In this document: positions 39,595 to 51,094 of the stretch, in pieces
Position numbering within the stretch: the stretch's first letter is position 1
Layout: the number at the start of each line of letters is the position of its first letter
NCBI GenBank assembly: GCA_037903355.1
Contig: JBAJFE010000011.1
Location: 505,001-569,000 of the forward strand
Direction: 5' to 3'
Source: Trichuris trichiura
Taxonomy: Eukaryota; Nematoda; Enoplea; Trichinellida; Trichuridae
Length of the DNA: 64,000 nt
Made by a program: the position numbers and the translations under genes
Notes under the pieces: generated by a model
The model's input: the letters and a program-made list of their open reading frames with translations, nothing else
Told to the model about the DNA's origin: nothing
Databases searched by the model: none

Positions 39595-40717
39595 TCAGCC
39601 CTCGTCTTGCCTATCCATTGTCGAATGAAACAATTGCTTCCGTTCTTCAGCCTCTCGCATACGCGCAAGAATGGCCGCTTCGAATTCAAGGTGCGTTTCA
39701 CTTGGAGATCGGCTGGTCGATTGCATGGTCCGTCTTGCTGGCTTGCTGAGACCTTTGCAATTATCCACACCGAGTAGTTCTATGCTAAAAGGTATTCTCC
39801 TTTCGTCGGCTGCTGATTTGGCTGCCGTCGCGGAACGAAAGTCGCGAAATTCGATCACGGCAGTACCCTTTTTAGAAGAGCTTGGAAGAATAGTTAAAGT
39901 TTCGCCAAACTAGAATTTATCAATTATTTTTTGTTCACTAAAGGAAACAGGCAGAACTGACTTGCTCGAAAGTGAAGCGCAGCAAGTCGGCACTAACGCT
40001 GGCAGCGTCTGCATCCCATTGTACCTGCAAACTTTTAAAGTAGTACGGTAGGTTTTAAATTTTAGTTCCACCTTGACCACATTACGGAGAGAGGATTGCG
40101 GCTTGCCTTGCTTGCGAGCTTCTTCTTTTACTTGCTTTTCCACGTTTTCTTTCTCTCTTTGCAGTAATTTTGATCCTTCGGCTCGAAGACGCTCAATCTG
40201 CGAGAACGTTTTTTCGGCAAAATGCGAACGTCAAATTACCTCTGCGGCGAAACGCTTTGCAGCCGAAATTTCATCCTGCCGTTCGTTTTGGACTTTGGCC
40301 TCTCGTGCTTCGAGCTCTTTAAATGACATGAATAGGCAGCATTTTAACCCAAAAAAGCAGCTGCAAACCTTCTTTCAACTTTCGTCGCTTCGCGTCTAAA
40401 TGCCGGTAACGTTCCTCCGCTGCTTTTTTTGCCTTTCGCAAGCGATCGTATGCTTCCCTTGCAGCCTTGTCTCCAAGAATTTCTAACGCTCGCGCAACTT
40501 TCAGAAACATTTCCTGAGCTGAGAAATAGACACATTCAAAAATGGACAACGCGTGAAAAACAACGAACACTTTACCTAAGAGTTTTTGGTCCGCATTTTT
40601 GTCGGGATGCCATTTCAGCGCTTTCTTTCGATATGCTTTCACTACATCTTGCTCCGTACAACCGTCTGTTAAATCCAGCAGTTCGTACGGGTCAAAGTCC
40701 AAAGTTTTTGCGTCCAT
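39595..40717 (-). CDS. DNAJC17: DNAJC17, J-domain and RRM protein
   Basis: DNAJC17 is a nuclear J-protein associated with pre-mRNA splicing. Six exons join in phase to 290 aa (human 304): 40576-40717, 40369-40518, 40240-40316, 40072-40197, 39962-40024, 39595-39909. The J domain is N-terminal (DPYELLDLTDG, KAYRKKALKWHPDKN with the HPD motif) followed by AYDRLRKAKKAAEERYRHLD. A charged coiled region (RLRAEGSKLLQREKEN) leads to an RRM (VQWDADAASVSADLLRFTF, KKGTAVIEFRDF). The C-terminus FEAAILARMREAEERKQLF matches the family tail. A minus-strand AATAAA lies about 20 bp beyond the stop. The cornichon gene ends 207 bp upstream on the same strand, so the two may form an operon. Start: ATG before DAKTLDFDPY; an ATG seven codons upstream is possible. 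Confidence 0.95.
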
Positions 40718-40924
40718 TACTCGTCGGCGGCGTGTCAAAAATAAAGCTATTAAGTGAAGTTAAGGATCAAGACATCAACAACAGGGAAATAGCAAAAGTT
40801 GGGTGCACCAGCCGTCAGGAAAACAACGATGGCAAGCAGAGCACAGCTATTTATTTGAAGATCAGAAAATGGCCAAGTGAAAGCTACGGCTAAGTATAGA
40901 TGCCGGAATAAGTTCGCCACTGAT

Positions 40925-41571
40925 TCAACTGGAGGCTACCAATGTGGAAATCATGCTACAAGCGACAACAAGTAAACAAAGCTATTTTTTGCCAAAATTA
41001 CTTACCAATAGAGATAATAGAAAAAGGAAATTATGTAGAAGAGCAGTTTTGCCCATCCCTCGCGAATTGCCCGATTCAAGTGATCGGCATTCATTATGGT
41101 TGTTGGATCGTATATACCGGGACTGCTCATCACGGGACGGTTTATGTACCTTTGAAATTAAGCCAACTTTTATCGACAACGTAAAAGTAAACAAGCAGGC
41201 AGTACTTGTGAATATGGTAGGCCAATAGTGGTACGTTTATAGCAAGTGAAAAGAATTCCATCGAGAAAAGAAAAAGAACATTGAAGAACAAATGCATTCC
41301 ATATTCCGGGATGATAAGCTAAACGGATATGACTAAAAATTGAGCGCAGATTCCCGCCGCCAACAAGTGCTTACTGGGTTCAAGCTATTGCACTGTTCTA
41401 TGGGATTTCTGTAGTCCGTTTTGAGCTCCTCGAATGCGATTATCTGCAGCGCAATAAGAATTACAAAGAAGCGTACATAGATTAACTTACATGATATATG
41501 GCAAAAAATAGCAAAAAGGCAGTTATTATAAGTGCAAATATGTAGGTAACGGCCACAAAGTTGAATGCCAT
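40925..41571 (-). CDS. CNIH1: Cornichon (CNIH), cargo receptor of COPII vesicles
   Basis: Cornichon proteins are ER membrane cargo receptors and, for some paralogues, AMPA-receptor auxiliaries. Five short exons join in phase to 145 aa (human CNIH1 144): 41491-41571, 41375-41443, 41206-41318, 41006-41149, 40925-40955. Seen: MAFNFVAVTYIFALIITAF (first membrane segment), the family signature IIAFEELKTDYRNPIEQC then NSLNP, the segment LFFNVLFLFSMEFFSLAINV, YINRPVMSSPGIYDPTTIMN, and the last membrane segment LLFYIISFFYYLYCMI. Every intron has GT-AG ends and is about 47-56 nt. The longest single-exon frame hides only the second exon, so the gene is easily missed. DNAJC17 follows 207 bp downstream. 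Confidence 0.97.
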
Positions 41572-42995
41572 AGCTTATATGGTAAAACGAATTACGATTA
41601 CAGTAATCTACAAAATTCACGATAAGGCTCAAACGTCAGAGCTGTAATGCATTTCGTTTAAACTAAAACATACGTTGCTTAAAAGGGGTAGAATAAATAT
41701 TCTTACGCAAACAATAGCGAATAGTATTACATACGCTATTTTAGAAATAAGAAAACAAAGATGTTTAGGTAAGAAATGCGATAACGCTAAGTTGCTCGGA
41801 AAAATTACGACAAACTTTCTCTTCAAAGTAGAGCTTTTCTGTAAAACTGAAACAACTACCTACGCAAGCATGCTTTGTCTTTAGCGCTAAACTAAGCTTC
41901 TAGAAAACATTTTGACATTTTTAAATCAAATGCAATCGTTTAGTTAAAGGAAAAGCCGTACTAACGCTGTAATTTAAGTAATAAATATTAGTTGGTTGCG
42001 CTTTACTTGTTCTACTGCTTCATACGGAACACTTTTCACGTGCCCTTATTTTCCGTTTCGTCGGTGGGTAACGGGAGAGACAATTTTGAACAATTTAATT
42101 ACATACTTCACATCGTTTTTACTTGCAAAAGTAAAGCGCAAAGTTGGGAAACGGTTTGTTTTAATAGCTTCGATTACGTCACTAAGCGATGAATCAGTTA
42201 TTCGAACCTGAGAAATAATTGAGGTCTTACGGTTGATTCAATTCCGGAACCCTTCAAGGCGGAACACTGATGGCTGACTTAGTGCTTCATCTTATCTTCC
42301 CGCAACTTTGTTAACGGCTTCCTTTCCAACCGTCGTAAAAGGTTTCTGCTCGCGAAATTGTACATTTCTTTCTCCCGCGCTCTATGAATTGCTCGACATG
42401 TACGCAATTTCTTCACGATGGCAAAAAGCAATAGCGAGTCGTTCGCTGTTTTGTCATGTTAGGTAAGTAGCGCTCTGTTAGTTCGTTGTATCCCACTGTT
42501 GTGGTTTTGAGCTTGCATTGAACTCGTCCATGTAGTCAGTGTTGCCCTGTGTTTTCAAATCGAATCTACAGGCCTCAATCGTCACCTTGTCACTTTCATA
42601 CACCCGTTCTAATGATTTTCAAAAATTGTGCATTGCTTTTTCATTAAACTGTAATTAGGAAAACAAAAAGGTCCATTGGGAGGGGTCTCCATTATTGAAG
42701 AATTTCGAATATTTAGTACAGTAGGAATGGTACCTGCCAGCCAATGCATTTTTTTGTTGTTAGAATTGTTTGTCATCCCAACGTCCCCTTGACAAGTATA
42801 ATCCGAATAAGGAGATTCTGCTGCAGTTAGCTACATTCTTAGCTTAATGTAAAAAGGAAAACCGGTATATTAGTTGTGCCTTTTTTACAACTCTTTTTGA
42901 CAGCTATGGTCACCTTTGTGCAAGAGGCATTCTTAGTAAAATTGTTCTTATGTAACGCTAAGCTGCGTAAGAGTCTGCTTAGTACACCGTAGCGT
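41572..42995. other. Spacer between cornichon and the SH2 gene
   Basis: About 1.4 kb of AT-rich DNA. It should contain the cornichon promoter and the 3' untranslated region of the SH2 gene. No coding, RNA or repeat feature was recognised. Confidence 0.55.
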
Positions 42996-44566
42996 TTATT
43001 CTCGACCAATAGCACGCTTCAAACAAATATTGCCCAACTGAAGGTTGGACGCTACCACTATTTCTAAGAACTCTTGCAGAGTAGACACCCACTCTGCCGA
43101 CTCGGTATCTTCATACTTAGGCAAGAAATACTTTTCGCTATCGCCTTCGTTCAGCTGCAAGTCTAGTACGTCATCGTGCCATCGAACAGAAACCACTTTC
43201 ATGTCAGTGCAGGGAATTGTTCGAATTAGGAAGTCTCCATCTTGGGTAAGTCTGAAGAAGCTGACATCCCTGTCTATTTCGCCATGATCGTACAGTTCTT
43301 CAGCTATAGGGTCCTTTTGCCTGTTGACCGGATTGACCAGCGTGACAATGTGCATTTTTCCCGTACAATCCTTGTTGCCCTGAAAAGAGGCTAACATAAC
43401 GAAATGGCAACTTTGGTCATTTACCAAATACACTGAGCGTAACTTTCTCCTCCTCGTAATACTCAATCAATTCGTGTACAGTTCCAAAGCGATTTTTCTT
43501 GTCGTTCAGACGGATGAAAAAGTGATTGTACTTATCCTTTCTTATGTCGAAATGATAGTAGAACTTTTCATGCTTTCCAACTTGTTTAACGACCAGTTTC
43601 AGTTGATCATTTTCGGTCTTGTACACTAAATAGTCGCCAGCATTTGTGGTCATTGTACTGGCAGTACGCCCCGACAGCTTGCCGTGATAATACGGAAGAA
43701 GATGCAAAGGAAGAGGAGCAAGACGCCTTTTCTTGGTGACGTCATAGTCACTCATGTCGAAGCTATTTCGCTTTACTGGCCTAATGAACTGGTAACCGCT
43801 AGCCGTCGCTTGACTTCGGGCCAACGATTTTACCAAATGGTCCAACGTAGGCACCGTTTCTTTCGGAGTGTAATAGTGATCGCATCGTAGCTGATAGCTG
43901 CCGAGAGGACCATCCTGCTCGAAGTTTACCTCATGAATGGAATCAGCCCACATTACATACAGTGTTAAAGTGCTGCTCTCCCCAGGCATACCAGTGAGCA
44001 AGTAATCGCCATTGCGATGTAGTAGTGACTCGCGGGTATCAGCGTCCAAATGGGGCCCGTGGAAGTAAGTCCATTTGTCGATGTCGTCGGTCAGCTCCAG
44101 TAGGAGATGTTCATCAATTGCTTTATTCTCCACCGGAAACTTTAAAAGCGTCCACTCGCCATTGGGCATCTGATGAGAATATGTTGGTATGAGCTCTATT
44201 AAACTGCTCAAGTTATAAATGACCGACGATTACCTTTACTCGAATTTTGCAGCTGACGTAGAAGTTGATCAATGCTCCAATGGTGGTGCATTTCATGGCC
44301 AAGTCGGCTTCCTTAATGTAGAAGTAATCACCATCGCCTTGCTGTAAGGGAATGGTGGTTACATAGAAGCAACCACCGCGTACAGCCAATGTAGGAGCGC
44401 AAAGAGCTGTCGAATTGGCGAACAACAGAAAATCGCCTTCATTTTTTAGATGTTTCGTCACTTCTGCCAGCGTCGTCTGTCCATGGAAAAATGGCAGCTT
44501 CGTCCACGGGCACTGTTTTCCATTTTTCTGACACAGCATCCGATCTTGACATTCCGACGTGTCCAT
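42996..44566 (-). CDS. Four-tandem-SH2 protein, no other domain
   Basis: Three exons (44234-44566, 43432-44169, 42996-43379) join in phase to 484 aa that read as four consecutive SH2 domains. Domain 1 is about 21-111 (LPFFHGQTTLAEV, GDFLLF), domain 2 about 143-240 (WTYFHGPHLDADTRESLL, GDYLLT), domain 3 about 268-357 (LPYYHGKLSGRTASTM, GDYLVY), domain 4 about 385-475 (LYDHGEIDRDVSFFRL, GDFLIR). The phosphotyrosine-binding FLVR arginine is F49, T170 and Y294 in the first three and is kept only as R410 in the fourth. No kinase, phosphatase, GAP, SH3 or membrane segment is visible. I know no family with this architecture; a tandem-SH2 adaptor role is inference. The GTATTT donor of exon 2 was chosen because only it keeps phase. 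A TTTCAG acceptor lies just upstream of the ATG. Confidence 0.8.
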
Positions 44567-47113
44567 ACGACCGCCTTTCCGAGTTTATCTGAAACTCAGT
44601 GGAAGATGTCAAGCATCTGCGAGATTTTGTAAGGCGATTGTAACTTAAATATTAAGAAACCTTGAAAAAATGCTTTAAACTCTGAGTGACCCCTGAGTAA
44701 GGAAGAATATGAAAATTTGAAGTGTTTGCAACTTTCGAAAATGCATATATCGAAAGGGAAGAATTTTAAATAAAAAAAAAAGAATTCACTTTGCATTGTA
44801 AGCAAAAAACCGAAACTGCCACTGCCGTAGGAGACGAGCAGCGAATGACATGAACACGTCACATATCATTGGTCAGTCTTTGAAACGTACTGCCAAAAGT
44901 ATCGTAACGTACCTGCGCATATTTAAATCTTCTAGTCGACTTAGCTTCTTTGGTGGTGCAGCAAAATATGGAAGTCCTGAAACTCATATGCGTACAACCT
45001 TCTTGTCATTTTTTCGAAGCACAGCGTTCGACGTTCTTAGTGTAACTTTGCGAAAGTCGAGGAAATATTTTTGATTCTAAGTTCAACCTTTTGCAATGAT
45101 GCCTTCCGAAAATTTACTGTTAAACAATATTTTACTTAACAGTTGTAACGAGTGCCTTTTAATCACACTCACTTTGCATTGTCATCGATGAAATTAATTT
45201 TAGCTAAATTATAATCGTGAACACGGCCCGACGTTGCCTCATCTTGTAAGTGGCTCAGTAGGTACATGCTTACCACTTATTTCGGAATTTTCCTGTTTAA
45301 AGCAACCGGAATACTAAAACTTTTAAAAATATTTGTCTTTATTACGCAGCCAATGTCCCGTTGATATGTACAATAAACGAAAATTTTTTCTCCGGAGCTT
45401 TCGGGTCTGTCGCGACCCGTCGTCAGCGGTCAAGATATGTGTCAACTCAATCAATTACGTTATGTTACTAATTACATATTATGTGAATCAATTACATTAC
45501 ATCATTTTAATACCGCTGAAGACGGGTCTCGTTTGACCCGAAAGCTCCAGAAAAATTAAAATTTTTCAACGGGACAAGCTTTCCGTAAAAGAAACTTAAC
45601 AGATTCCACTCGTTGGTGAAAGTAATTTGCATGTTACTGCTGATTTACCCAGCGGCTGCGAATTTTCTTGTTTATCTAATCTTAAAGGTAAGTACACACA
45701 ACGTTGGTGGGGCTAGTGAAGATGATCAAAACAGAAAAAGAAGATTGGCACAAGCAGTGGAGGAAAGACAGACGAAACTTGACTCGGCTTTCTGGTGTCT
45801 TCAACTTTGGTAAAATCCTTTCCTGCATGAGCGTTTTGGGAACACTTCAAACTGAAACTGTGGGCAGCTAAAGCTTAAACCAGAACATAAGACAACTGAG
45901 ACGTTTTTTTATGTTTTCTGCGTAAACTAAAAACTAGAACCATTGAAACTGCGTACAGATGGCTTGTAATTTACGCTTTAAACTAAAAAAGTAAGCGGTA
46001 TTAAAGTGACGACGTTTGAACCTGCATTTTTGCTGATTTTGCAAAACTACACTAAGCCAGGTAGGGCCCAAATGGGAAATATCCTTTCTTTCCATTATTA
46101 GCGATGAAATTAATTTTCAATAAACAAGCTTTGCTAATGCGCTCCAACGTTGGTTTATTTTCGACACGTATTTACCACTCGATACCGCTTCTTTTTTTTA
46201 AAAAAACAAACGCGCTTTCAGCGAATTTACGAGCAGTTGTTAATGCACAAGATATCTCAGGTTACTTTTTCAAGCGCGCGCTTTTCTTTTCTTTCCGTGC
46301 AACCTTTCAAGCATGCATTTTAACTAAGTACTTCAGATACTTTGATTACGATCAATAAAATATGGTGCTCAGGTTCAAATTCTATTGGTACCGTACTCTG
46401 CGCGAAGTCGATGGTTTAGCGGCTGGTTGCTCACTTTCCTATTTCGCGACATCAAGCGACCTAGTGTTTGTTGCTTTTAAGTTCAATAGTGTATGCGTTG
46501 CTTAATCGTCGGAATCGTTGAATGTTGTTCGCAATTGCCTAATTTAGGATAATGGCCTGGCGAAGTTTCCTTTCCATTTCCCTCGAATACATTGCCTTTA
46601 TTGCTGCATAGCCGTTTGTTTCAGGCTTGAATCGACGCTGGTTGCTGTCACTTATTTTGCTCTCCTCTTTAGAAGTGTCCTTCTTTCATCCTCTTATCTA
46701 CTTGGTCGTACGGGTTACTTCTGTCGGAGGTAGCGGCCTCTACCGTCGTTGCGTGCGGCGTAAAAGTCGTAACCGATTGGTTTTTCTTGGTATCGGTGAT
46801 AGCGTTGCATCATTTTCTCAAGTGTAAGCAACCCATACAACATCCGTTGGTAAGCATGGCAAATCTTCTCCCTTACCCATTTAAAGTTTAAACTTAGTCA
46901 AAGATTGAATAAAAAATGTCCCATCCGCACCATTTAACAAGTCCTGAGAGCTCGTCGTCCCTTCTTTATAACGCTTATGCTTCCAAGTGCACCCCAAAAT
47001 GAACTAAGGTTAATCGTCAAAGAATTTTAGAAACTAGGCGGCGCTGAAATACCTAATTATCTCCCGCGCGTAAAGTCATGTTTTTTCCTGCGAATTTGTC
47101 CATTTTAGAAGAG
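44567..47113. other. Divergent spacer between the SH2 gene and PRC1
   Basis: About 2.5 kb. It contains the inverted-repeat element at 45,354-45,576 and a possible small membrane-protein frame at 45,631-45,813 (single hydrophobic segment then a charged stretch), which I do not call as a gene. Otherwise AT-rich without recognisable features. Confidence 0.5.
45354..45576. repeat. Inverted-repeat element with paired hammerhead-like motifs
   Basis: The left end TGTCCCGTTGA at 45,354 is mirrored by the right end TCAACGGGACA at 45,576, and similarity continues inward through AATTTTT, a GCTTTCGGGTC block and the ACCCGTC.TCAGCGGT block. Each arm holds CTGANGA, one C, a 5-bp stem GGGTC/GACCC with a 6-nt loop, then GAAA: on the plus strand at 45,516-45,543 and on the minus strand at 45,399-45,426. 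The two copies differ only at the N position and in the loop. CUGANGA...GAAA is the hammerhead ribozyme core order. A non-autonomous element is likely; ribozyme activity is uncertain because the base pair next to the core and a cleavage triplet are not evident. Confidence 0.75.
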
Positions 47114-49112
47114 ATGGACGAAGTACAGCAGCAGGACTTAGTTGACACTATAAGCAATACAATGAACGAATTGGAGTCAATTTGGAAAGCATTAGGCCTG
47201 TCCGATGAGGAAATCTGTGGCCGAAGGAAAAATGCTGTTGAAAATGTCAAATCGTTGTCGTCTAATATGCTTGACGAAGAGAAGGCTCGTCTTGAATCGC
47301 TTCAACTGAAAGTGAATCTCCTACGGGTCGAATTGGGTACCCTACAAGTGGAACTAAATTCCTACATAGTCAACGTATGCGCTAATTTACAATTCACTTT
47401 TTGTTGTTGCTCGATTCGGTTGTAGATCGATGAGGATATGCCTTTAATAATGGCTGCTGATTCGTACCAGCAAGCAGTGGACCAACTGAAGATCGAGAAG
47501 AAAAAGCGAACTTCTTTGTGGGAAGATTTGAATGAACAATTGACTTTAGTCTGCTCACGTATAGGAGAGGAGCACAAATACGATCGTCGGGAAGGTTCAG
47601 TGCCAAGCTTGCTGGAGTTGGAGAGCTTAGAAGAAGATGTGAAATTCAAAACGAGCATTCTGGTTAGTTATCCCGCCGCGTAAGTGATCGTCCAAATGCG
47701 CAATCTGTACTTGTTTTTAGAGACAGCGAATTAAGCTGTTCGAAGGTTATAGCCAAAAGATTCAAAACTACGCGTCGGTGCTAAATTATTCCGGTAGAAA
47801 CGCATTTGAACTTTCTGTTCTGAATACCGGTGAGCTGCCAACCGTTTTGTCCGACCATGACGTAGATCTGTTGTCGGCATTTTACAATGAAGTAAAGAGC
47901 GCCTGTGTATTTTTGTTTTTTTAAAATTTTTCCGTTCTTTTCTTTCCTAGCTGCACGAGAAATACGAAGAGCATATGGAAAAATTGCAGAAGGAATGCGA
48001 CGAAAGGTACGCGGCATTGCTTCAAGCATGGGACCAATGCAAGATTAGCATTAGCGAGCGACAGCATTTTTTGGAAAAGATCAAAGGCAAGTTGATCATT
48101 CTTCCACTTTTTGCTCAGCAAAGCCCATTATTTTTGAAGACTCGTATTCGGTCGAGGCTCAACAATTGTACCAAGCGGAAATCGATCGCCTCAACCGTTA
48201 CTACGAAGAGCGTAAAGAAATCTTGAACTTGATAGTGGAATGGGAGACGCAATGGATGAAAAAGTTGGATTTCGAGGTTCTCTTATAAGAGTTGATTATG
48301 TTGTTTGCCAATGCGGGAATGATCTTTTGCTGTCAGAATCGCGAAGCAGATCCAAAACGTTACACCAATCGAGGCGGTCTGCTGCTCAAAGAAGAAAGGG
48401 AAAAGCGAGCAGTCGAAAGAAAGCTGTTGAAAGTAGAATTTGCATATTTTTTGTACGAACTGTTGACCATATTGTTGACAGATCCGACAGTGCATTGAAG
48501 AGGCATCTATTGCTTGGAATGAATCGCATCCCCGTCATCCTATACTTGTTGACGGTTTACCGGTAATGAAAAAGTTGGAAACGACGGAAATACGTTACGA
48601 ACAAGAGAAAGAAGAGGAAAAGCACGCACGCGTATTGCCGAAAGCGTTGCTATTTTTGTTTCTTCTATTTTTCTACTCCGCTTTAGATGTTCTTGAGAAA
48701 AGCGAAACTTGAAGACGAGCGCGTGTACAGTTCAGGATCACATCATGTAAACAAAGTATGCCTTGGTGCGTATTTAAAATTTTTTCATCCTCCCTCTCCT
48801 TTTTAGGTATTAAAAACACCGTCCGGGCAAAAATCAACGATTAGAACGCCGGGGACAGTTTATGAGACGCCAAGGAACCGTCAAGGCATACCGCAAATTG
48901 TAATTCGTAGTCCGTCTTGTTCATGTCTGCCAGATTCGGCAAGTTTGAATGGTTTGCCTCCCATACTGCCTTCTTCCAGTTCATTGGAAGAGATTGGCAC
49001 GCAGCCATCGTCTTACGGGCAGTTTGTAGTACGAGAAATGTATCAATCGCTCGTCATTCATCTTGATCAATTTAGGTTGATCTTCATTCTCTCAGCAGCA
49101 ATAACCAAATGA
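47114..49112 (+). CDS. PRC1: PRC1/Ase1/MAP65 microtubule-bundling protein
   Basis: PRC1-family proteins cross-link antiparallel microtubules of the central spindle during cytokinesis (SPD-1 in C. elegans). Nine exons join in phase to 524 aa: 47114-47374, 47426-47662, 47721-47891, 47951-48086, 48119-48276, 48337-48432, 48482-48631, 48687-48746, 48807-49112. The N-terminal half is coiled coil (TISNTMNELESIWKALGLSD ... VPSLLELESLEEDVKFK). The conserved microtubule-binding region shows EIDRLNRYYEERKEILNLIV, then READPKRYTNRGGLLLKEER. A basic tail with TPSG, RTPG and ETPR sites suggests cyclin-kinase phosphorylation. Intron 4 is only 32 nt with a GC-AG end pair, forced by frame. The start is the ATG five bases after a CATTTTAG acceptor; an upstream in-frame ATG at 47078 would be removed by trans-splicing. 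AATAAA lies at about 49,404. Confidence 0.93.
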
Positions 49113-51094
49113 GCAGTTTCGCCTGCGATGCAAGTTTCGAGGAAAATGAATGACCTTTCGTTATGGAAGTACAACCGACCAGTACCAGTTGAGCTTCTGT
49201 GTAAATATCCGTTTACATTGCCGTTCTCGTTTGCTACAATAGGTTTCAAAGGAATTCTCATCGACTATTAGCCTGTAAATTAGGTTAGCTAAGTTTCTTG
49301 TATATTAGTGGGTTAAGATTGGTTTAATAGTGTACACGCAGCGTGTTCTTAAGTTACTCCGAACATTCCCAATCATTTCACGCGGGATACTATTTACCTA
49401 TGCAATAAACCATCGCAGTGCACTTAATAAAGAATTGTTGTGCTCTGCTGGTTGAGTATTGCAAAGATGGGGTCGTGGAGAAGTTGCTGATTGCACGGAA
49501 GCTTTGCTGTAACTTTGATAACTGAATATAATTAAGTTTTTGCTGTAAAGACGAAATTTCCAGCTTTTGCATCAAACGAGAGCTTTTAAAAGTTAATATT
49601 TCTAAAGAGAGAAGGAAGGCTACAGTAGCTAATGATGGGTAGCTGCATCTACGCGTTATGCTTGCTTTACGAAGAACGCAACATTTTTTCAGCAACAGAT
49701 TTATTTTATAATAGGGAAATCTTAACGAAGTCAGCGTTTAGGAAAAAGAAAGAATAATAGCATTACATGTGGATAAATAAATAAATTAAATACAGTGGAC
49801 AGCGAAAGTAAATAAGTATAACGCTACAGGCAACAATATTAATTAAACTAAGCTAAAGCAAAACACGGAAGAAGCTGTGCTAGTTAATACAAATAAGATG
49901 GCAACAACGGCATTACAAAAGCGAGTTTTATCTTACTGCAGTGAAGATTTCAAATTTCGATTACTATCATGATGCAGATGCACAAGTACTGGGCGTACAG
50001 TAGAGAGAAAAGAAGAGTAAGTTGCGACTGATTTCATTATTATTGTCGCTTGAGAAGTCACTGAAAACTGCGTAAAAGTACTGCCTTTGTGCTATCATAA
50101 GACTGCCTAGTAATGCGTTACACTCACGGCTAAAACTAGAATGTAGGCGTCTATCCGATGCTGTTAAAAAAATGAAAGTAAAAATGCCTAGACTTGCCGT
50201 ATGGTTTCTTGCTAGTTTTGGTTTGTACAATTACAACTGTTTAATACGCACTGAATAACGAGGAATTAGCTTAGTACCTGAGTATCCATTATCAGAAATA
50301 CCGTATAAAGAAATTAGCACGGAAAATTTGTTTTTGTCTTTACACACGCAAATTTAGTGAGTTTTACGGCTAAAAAAAGAATAGAGAACTGAAAAAAAAA
50401 TAATTTTAAGCAAAATATGAGTCCGCCGCTGCTCTGCAGGAAATGCCAGTTGAGCTGACAATCTATGAGATAATCCTTGAAAATCAGTGCAAATTTCAAG
50501 CGGCATGTCGCGGAATGACCGCGACTGATGTGGATTTGCTCAAACAATTTTGGGCTTGACCAACATAGTGACTGTAGTTATTCTCGTGAATGATTTTTGT
50601 AAAAGATTGTAGAGCGGGTTTAAAGTTCCCCTTCAGCAGGCTGCCGCGTAAAAACATAGATTGAAGCAACTTTCTGTTCAGCCCATCCGCGCTAGGCGAA
50701 GTTTGTTAGAAATCTTCGTTATCGAGGCGGAGTGAGCACTTTAATGTTAATAGTACCTTAGTACTTTTAGTATGGTAGTTTTACAAAGTTTCCTTTAACT
50801 TTGCTTAGTTCCAACTAGTTGCATTCGCAAGACAGTATTGCAGCACATTGTTCGCGCCCGTTTCGTTAATTTGACACTGCTTTTCCACTTGTCGAAGCGC
50901 TTGAAGGTTCCCGTTGCTTCGGTAATCTACATATTTCGCTGTTGTTTGCGAATTCGTTTATTCTCCTTTTTTTCCTTTGTACCTACGTTTGATCTTTTTA
51001 GTAAAGTGATCTTCGCTCTTTGCAGCTGCGGTTCTCTTGAACTGATTATTTTATTTTCAGCTAGCACTGCTGCGTCGCAAGTTCAGGAATAACA
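49113..51094. other. Spacer between PRC1 and Nup214
   Basis: Nearly 2 kb, AT-rich. It includes the PRC1 3' region with AATAAA near 49,404 and presumably the Nup214 promoter; a TTATTTTCAG acceptor ends at 51,060, 34 bases before the Nup214 ATG. No other gene was recognised. Confidence 0.55.

Noticed and set aside
40942..41228. Plus-strand frames of 80-94 codons
   Set aside because: They are antisense to exons 3-5 of the cornichon gene.
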